A DNA stretch of 7,907 nucleotides. It comes from Patescibacteria group bacterium. GTDB lineage: Bacteria; Patescibacteriota; Minisyncoccia; Phycocordibacterales; Phycocordibacteraceae. Shown here piece by piece: positions 4,382 through 7,907 of the stretch. Both the position numbers and the translations under genes were made by a program. Within the stretch, counting starts at the first letter, position 1; each line of letters starts with the position of its first letter. The stretch covers positions 1 to 7,907 of the forward strand of contig JAHJIK010000045.1 in assembly GCA_018823385.1 (NCBI GenBank), given 5' to 3'. Below the pieces are notes generated by a model, which was given only the letters and a program-made list of their open reading frames with translations, was not told where the DNA came from and did no database searches.

Positions 4382-5666
4382 TGAGTGATTGGTCGGCAGT
4401 ACTTAGGGCACTTTGCACATCCATACGGCCTGTCGTTATATTCCCTATCATAGTGCCGAAAATAGCATCGGTCTCCTTGGGTGATGGGGATAGCCATCCT
4501 TTAGCTATGAGTGCTTCTGGGTAGAAGACGGCACCGTATTTATCATCCGTTGCGGCCTGGAGCAGGCTTCGTTGTGCTGGTGCCATGTAGAGCGCACGTG
4601 CCAAATCCTTTCCGTATCCGTTAAGCACGAGTTCAGATGCCGCAGCGAATGCTCCTGACTTATTTCCTGACGCCTTCGGAACGGCAAACGCATATGCAAG
4701 CGCGTAGTTAGTTCTCACCTGCACAGTACCTGGCTGCGGAATGCGTGCCATATCAAAATCAAGGTTTGGGTTAGCTGCTTTTAGTTCCGGAAGCTCTGAT
4801 GCAAAGCCCACGTAGAGTGCAACATCACCAGACAGGAATGCTTGGCGAGACTCAGGCATTGATCGGTTCCATGAATACAGTGTCTTTGCCGGGTCTGCGA
4901 ACTGCGTATAGAAGTTAATGGCTGATGCCACTGAGGTTCCACTCCCCCCACCCTGATTGAGCGTTGAGCGAAGGCCGCTTGTTGTGTATTCAGAAATGTT
5001 TGACCCTGACTGGAGGAGGAAGAGTGAGATGATGGCTCGCGCATTGGTAACGTTTCCATATTCACCAAAACCAATAAGGCTACGCGCGATGCCGCCGTCC
5101 TGTGTTCGTTCAGTGAATCGTGTCGCAAGACCAGTAACGGCTTCCCACGTTCTTGGTGCCTCTGCCACCCCGTTTGTTGCCATCAACGGACGGTTGTAAT
5201 AGAGCACGAGCGGATCTACGACAATTGGTAGTCCATAAGTCCCGTTTGACGTTAGATACAGTTCTGTAATTGGAAGGAACGAATCGCGATAGGTACGTTC
5301 ATCAATTGATTCAAACGGAATAACATCCAACTTGTTCCGTTGGCTGAGAATTTCTTCCTGAGAGATAAGAAGCATGTCAGGACCTTCCCCTGCAGCAATG
5401 GCTTCTGCTAGATCAATGCCAAACGTCGCCTCTGATTTTTGTACGTAGGTAATATCACCGTATCGCTTATCAAAACTCTTCAGCTCTCCCAACGCATCAT
5501 TAACAGGATCTGCAGACACCGTCCCCCAAATTTCAACTGCACCAATTGGTGTCTTTCCTCCCACCATTCCATTGAAGGTTGCAAACAGATATAGACCAAC
5601 AAGACCAAGCACCGCAAAGACTGCGATGACGATTATCTGAAAGGGTTTTGCGTTAAGAATATCCAT
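4368..5666 (-). CDS. Extracellular solute-binding protein (family 1-like), membrane-anchored
   Basis: 432 aa. An uncleaved-looking N-terminal helix (about 9-31) has no lipobox cysteine, so the protein is probably tethered by this helix with the rest outside. The body matches the type of ABC sugar-binding proteins (SBP_bac_1): VEIWGTVSADP at 44-54, GPDMLLISQEEIL at 95-107, the hinge-region pattern YGLPIVVDPLVLYYNRPLM at 144-162, and AFLSGDVALYVGFASEL at 276-292. Such proteins capture sugars, oligosaccharides or similar solutes for an ABC importer. No permease or ATPase gene is present nearby; the neighbours are a methyltransferase (2 nt upstream) and pilin-like genes (14-nt overlap downstream). 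It may serve a distant transporter or act as the adhesive or capture part of a surface structure. The family call is fairly sure, the ligand unknown. Confidence 0.83.
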   Translation of the reverse strand: MDILNAKPFQIIVIAVFAVLGLVGLYLFATFNGMVGGKTPIGAVEIWGTVSADPVNDALGELKSFDKRYGDITYVQKSEATFGIDLAEAIAAGEGPDMLLISQEEILSQRNKLDVIPFESIDERTYRDSFLPITELYLTSNGTYGLPIVVDPLVLYYNRPLMATNGVAEAPRTWEAVTGLATRFTERTQDGGIARSLIGFGEYGNVTNARAIISLFLLQSGSNISEYTTSGLRSTLNQGGGSGTSVASAINFYTQFADPAKTLYSWNRSMPESRQAFLSGDVALYVGFASELPELKAANPNLDFDMARIPQPGTVQVRTNYALAYAFAVPKASGNKSGAFAAASELVLNGYGKDLARALYMAPAQRSLLQAATDDKYGAVFYPEALIAKGWLSPSPKETDAIFGTMIGNITTGRMDVQSALSTADQSLNEAL

Positions 5667-5668
5667 AC

Positions 5669-6199
5669 TTAGGGTGCGGTAAAGACAAGTGAGTAATGAT
5701 GCGGACCTCCACGGAATCCTTTCACCTTATGAAAACCAGCGGTAATGAACAAACTCTCGGCTGCAGCTTCAGCAACCACCTGATCAGGTGGCGGGCCCAT
5801 ACCGTCATATGCACCTGCCCAATCAATAACGAGAAGTCGTCCACCCGTTTTGAGAACTCGTTTAATTTCTTTGATAGCGTTTTCACGATGCTCAAGCTGG
5901 AAGAGCGCGTTTGAAAGGATGACGGCATCAAGCGAATCATCTTTAAGTTTGGAGCCACCCGGCTTCTCAAAGTTTCCCCACACTGTTTCGATATTCTTGA
6001 TACCACGAGACTCACACACATTTGTAATGTGTGTGAGTACATCTTCTTGAATATCCAGTGCGTATATCGTTCCAGTGTCACCAACAATTGGAGAGGCACA
6101 AACGGCATAGTGTCCGGAGCCGGCCCCAAAGTCACCCACCTTCATTCCCTCTCGAATACCGAGTTGAAGCACATTCGCCTGTGGGTCACAGAATTGCAT
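5669..6199 (-). CDS. Class I SAM-dependent methyltransferase
   Basis: 176 aa. Motif I VGDFGAGSGHYA (21-32) is the glycine-rich SAM loop. LDIQED (48-53) supplies the acidic residue that binds the ribose hydroxyls, DAVILSNALFQLEH (91-104) is motif IV, and KRVLKTGGRLLVIDW (113-127) is the post-motif strand. The layout resembles the UbiE/Methyltransf_11-25 group; the start DPQANVLQLGIREGMKVGDFG recalls small methyltransferases common in Patescibacteria. There is no signal peptide, so it is cytoplasmic. The target (small molecule, lipid or protein) cannot be read from sequence. It ends 2 nt before the solute-binding gene and follows nrdB by 55 nt, so it opens the surface-protein operon. No Shine-Dalgarno is present. 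Confidence 0.87.
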   Translation of the reverse strand: MQFCDPQANVLQLGIREGMKVGDFGAGSGHYAVCASPIVGDTGTIYALDIQEDVLTHITNVCESRGIKNIETVWGNFEKPGGSKLKDDSLDAVILSNALFQLEHRENAIKEIKRVLKTGGRLLVIDWAGAYDGMGPPPDQVVAEAAAESLFITAGFHKVKGFRGGPHHYSLVFTAP

Positions 6200-6213
6200 A
6201 GTAGATATAGGGT

Positions 6214-6233
6214 ACCACGCGGTAGCGCGTCGT
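6214..6233. other. Small hairpin in the nrdB-methyltransferase gap
   Basis: ACGCG (6217-6221) and CGCGT (6226-6230) pair around GTAG, with two more pairs (A6214-T6233, C6215-G6232) beyond a C-C mismatch. On the minus strand it is not followed by a T-run, so it is a weak terminator candidate; it might be an mRNA processing site, a regulator site, or chance. It is the only structure found in this 55-nt gap. Confidence 0.3.
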
Positions 6234-6254
6234 GATGCAGGTAATTAACAGAAA

Positions 6255-7289
6255 CTACCAGCTCAGAGTTCCTCCAGTCTTGTATTCTGTTACGCGTGTC
6301 TCAAAGAAGTTCTTCTCTTTGTTGAGGTCGATAGCTTCTGACATCCATGGGAATGGGTTTTCAGCGTTGTACTGAGCTGGAAGTCCAACACGAGCAAGAC
6401 GACGATCAGCAATATGCTCGATGTACTGCTTGAAGCCATCAGCGTTCATTCCAAAGATTCCGCGCGGGAATACTTCTGTTGCAAAGGTGTACTCAAGCTT
6501 TACCGCCCTATCCACCAAGTCAATGATGCGCTGCTGGAACTCTGGAGTCCACAGCTCTGGCTGCTCTTCCTTAATAGTATTGATGAGGTTCACACCGAAG
6601 TTTAGGTGCTGTGACTCGTCACGCATGATGTACTGAATCTGCTCTGCTGATCCAGTTAGCTTGTTCTGGCGCTGGAAGCCGAACATAACGGCAAATGAAG
6701 AGTAGAAGAAGATTCCTTCCATGATGAGTGAGAACACACAAAGGTTCTCAAGGAAGAGCTGATCGTTCTCGAGCGTGCCGGTCTTGAAACTTGGATCAAA
6801 GATACCTTCGTTAAGAGAGAGGATAAGGTTGTCTTTCTGGTAGATAGCATCAATCTCACGGTACATGTTGAAGATCTTGCTCTCATCCATACCAAGAGAC
6901 TCCACAATGTACTGGTATGCATGGGTGTGAATCGCCTCTTCATATCCCTGACGAAGCAGATACATACGGCACTCAGGGCTCGTAATGTGCTTATAGATTG
7001 CTAGCACCACATTGTTTGCGGCAATTGAGTCGGCAGTCGTGAAGAACCCAAGCACGGTCTCAAAGGCCTTTCGTTCGTCTGGAGTGAGAACGGTAGTACT
7101 CTTCCACTGCTCAATGTCGCGCTGCATTGAGATTTCTGTTGGCAACCAGTGGTTTGCGTTACCTGCAAGATACGCTTCCCATGCGAACATGTGGCGCATT
7201 GGGTAGAGCTGCATCACGTCAGCATCCTTTCCATTGATGATACGGCGGCTATTAATGTCTACAGCTGAGGCTCCTTTTGCAATTGGCAT
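6255..7289 (-). CDS. nrdB: Ribonucleoside-diphosphate reductase, beta subunit (class Ia)
   Basis: 344 aa, complete. This subunit holds the di-metal site and tyrosyl radical that start reduction of ribonucleotides to deoxyribonucleotides in the alpha subunit. Metal ligands by comparison with E. coli R2 are D87, E118, H121, E191, E225 and H228, in TTADSI, YEEAIHTHAY, LIMEGIFFY and MRDESQHL. Y125 lies where E. coli has radical Tyr122, so this is not the Phe-bearing class Ic (Chlamydia) type. The C-terminus VTEYKTGGTLSW carries the tyrosine used in radical transfer and the tail that docks on NrdA. It follows nrdA by 13 nt in one operon. There is no Shine-Dalgarno. Deoxynucleotide synthesis is notable for an organism thought to have reduced metabolism, but RNR is widely kept in CPR. 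Confidence 0.97.
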   Translation of the reverse strand: MPIAKGASAVDINSRRIINGKDADVMQLYPMRHMFAWEAYLAGNANHWLPTEISMQRDIEQWKSTTVLTPDERKAFETVLGFFTTADSIAANNVVLAIYKHITSPECRMYLLRQGYEEAIHTHAYQYIVESLGMDESKIFNMYREIDAIYQKDNLILSLNEGIFDPSFKTGTLENDQLFLENLCVFSLIMEGIFFYSSFAVMFGFQRQNKLTGSAEQIQYIMRDESQHLNFGVNLINTIKEEQPELWTPEFQQRIIDLVDRAVKLEYTFATEVFPRGIFGMNADGFKQYIEHIADRRLARVGLPAQYNAENPFPWMSEAIDLNKEKNFFETRVTEYKTGGTLSW

Positions 7290-7302
7290 ATATACAGTTC
7301 AA

Positions 7303-7907
7303 TTAACCCTGACAAGATTCACACAACCCTACTTCGTCTCCTGCAGCTACTCGTGCAAGCTGTGCTGCTAGCTTTTCGGCTTCTGCCTGCTTCTCAGCAA
7401 GACTCTGCATAGGGGCGCTCGCAAACCCGGCAACATGTGCTGATGGCTGCGCTGGCGCTACGGGTGCTGGAGCAGGTGCTGGGGCTGGTGCTGCAGCAAC
7501 GTGTGCTGACGGTGCTGAGCTTGTTCGTGTGTGTGTTGAACCAAACTCTGATGCTGACACTGTTGCCTTCTCTACCTGAGAGGCACCTAGTGAACGGAGG
7601 TAGTAGGTGGTTTTAAGACCCAACTTCCATGCGTAGAAGTAAATCTCAGAAAGCTCGCGACCTGATGTTCCGTTATAGAAGATGTTTAGTGACTGAGACT
7701 GGTCAATCCACTTTCCACGTCGTGCAGCAGCTTCAATAATCCAACGTGCATCAATCTCAAATACTTCTTTGTATCTAGCACGAATCTCTGCAGGAATCTG
7801 GTGGATGTCCTGGATGCTTCCTCCGGCAAATTTAATCTTGTTAAGGATATCTGCATTCCAGAGATTCTGTTTCTTTAGTGCCTGAACAAGGTACTTGTTG
7901 ATAACGG
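7303..7907 (-). CDS. nrdA: Ribonucleoside-diphosphate reductase, alpha subunit, C-terminal 200 residues (partial)
   Basis: The gene runs off the window edge; 200 residues of its C-terminus are visible, beginning VINKYLVQALKK. The segment WIDQSQSLNIF (66-76) and LGLKTTYYLRS (95-105) are typical of class I NrdA; the paired tyrosines at 101-102 correspond to Y730/Y731 of E. coli, which carry the radical to the active site. A low-complexity Ala/Pro-rich linker of about 53 residues (114-166) follows, then a short helix (LAEKQAEAEKLAAQLARVAAG) and the C-terminal redox pair in LCESCQG, which re-reduces the active site. A TTG inside the reading frame (7621-7623) is an internal leucine, not a start. 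The upstream promoter and ATP/dATP-binding cone, if any, lie outside the window. Confidence 0.95.
   Translation of the reverse strand, partial: VINKYLVQALKKQNLWNADILNKIKFAGGSIQDIHQIPAEIRARYKEVFEIDARWIIEAAARRGKWIDQSQSLNIFYNGTSGRELSEIYFYAWKLGLKTTYYLRSLGASQVEKATVSASEFGSTHTRTSSAPSAHVAAAPAPAPAPAPVAPAQPSAHVAGFASAPMQSLAEKQAEAEKLAAQLARVAAGDEVGLCESCQG
7429..7512 (-). repeat. Ala/Pro low-complexity linker with flanking PSAHVA repeats in nrdA
   Basis: The codons for PSAHVA occur twice (7495-7512 and 7429-7446), with 16 of 18 bases identical, bracketing an Ala-Pro dipeptide run. On the plus strand this appears as repeated GGTGCT-like units. It probably expanded by slippage and acts as a flexible tether for the CxxC tail. 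Confidence 0.75.

Noticed and set aside
6200..6254. Promoter before the methyltransferase gene
   Set aside because: Only weak -10-like sequences (TATATC, TACCCT) occur and no -35 at a suitable distance, so read-through from nrdAB is equally likely.
7441..7500. CRISPR or minisatellite array on the plus strand
   Set aside because: The GGTGCT-like units are codons of the Ala/Pro linker in nrdA, with no spacers.

Overview
The window reads as a chromosomal piece of a Candidatus Patescibacteria (CPR) bacterium, most likely of the Parcubacteria group. This is an inference from gene content: a tandem set of small two-helix proteins resembling the T4SS_pilin / TrbC-VirB2-like families common in that radiation, an orphan membrane-anchored solute-binding protein beside them, compact overlapping genes, and mostly absent Shine-Dalgarno sequences. 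The standard genetic code fits every gene. None of the 12 complete stop codons is TGA, and no gene needs TGA read as glycine, so the recoded CPR lineages (Gracilibacteria, Absconditabacteria) are unlikely.

Left part, 1-2302. The window opens with the 5' part of a tRNA on the minus strand, then a complete class II tRNA-Leu(UAG) on the plus strand. Directly behind the tRNA-Leu lies a two-gene plus-strand module. It has a near-consensus promoter (TTGACA, 18 nt, TATTAT), a near-perfect palindrome placed like an operator at the predicted transcription start, a soluble SPFH/Band-7 protein, and a membrane protein with a strikingly histidine-rich cytoplasmic loop. A strong GC-rich terminator closes the module. 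Both genes have clear Shine-Dalgarno sequences.

Middle part, 2303-6199, all minus strand. In transcription order: a class I SAM-dependent methyltransferase, an extracellular solute-binding protein with an N-terminal membrane anchor, then six small two-helix pilin-like proteins (called P1 to P6 here). The methyltransferase, solute-binding protein, P1 and P2 are separated by 1-2 nt or overlap by 14 nt. P3 to P6 are spaced by 12-54 nt. A hairpin terminator separates P4 from P5. P3, P5 and P6 each carry a TANNNT hexamer exactly 6 nt before the ATG, the layout of leaderless genes.

Right part, 6255-7907, minus strand. Class Ia ribonucleotide reductase genes: nrdB complete with all metal ligands and the radical tyrosine, and the 3' third or less of nrdA, whose C-terminal tail holds a long Ala/Pro linker before the CxxC redox pair.

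No stretch over 300 bases lacks a gene; the longest gap between protein genes, 1-263, holds the two tRNAs and the SPFH control region. The least explained parts are the SPFH/His-rich module with its putative operator, and the methyltransferase/solute-binding/six-pilin block, which may build a cell-surface appendage or uptake machine. That last function is inference, not shown by the sequence.
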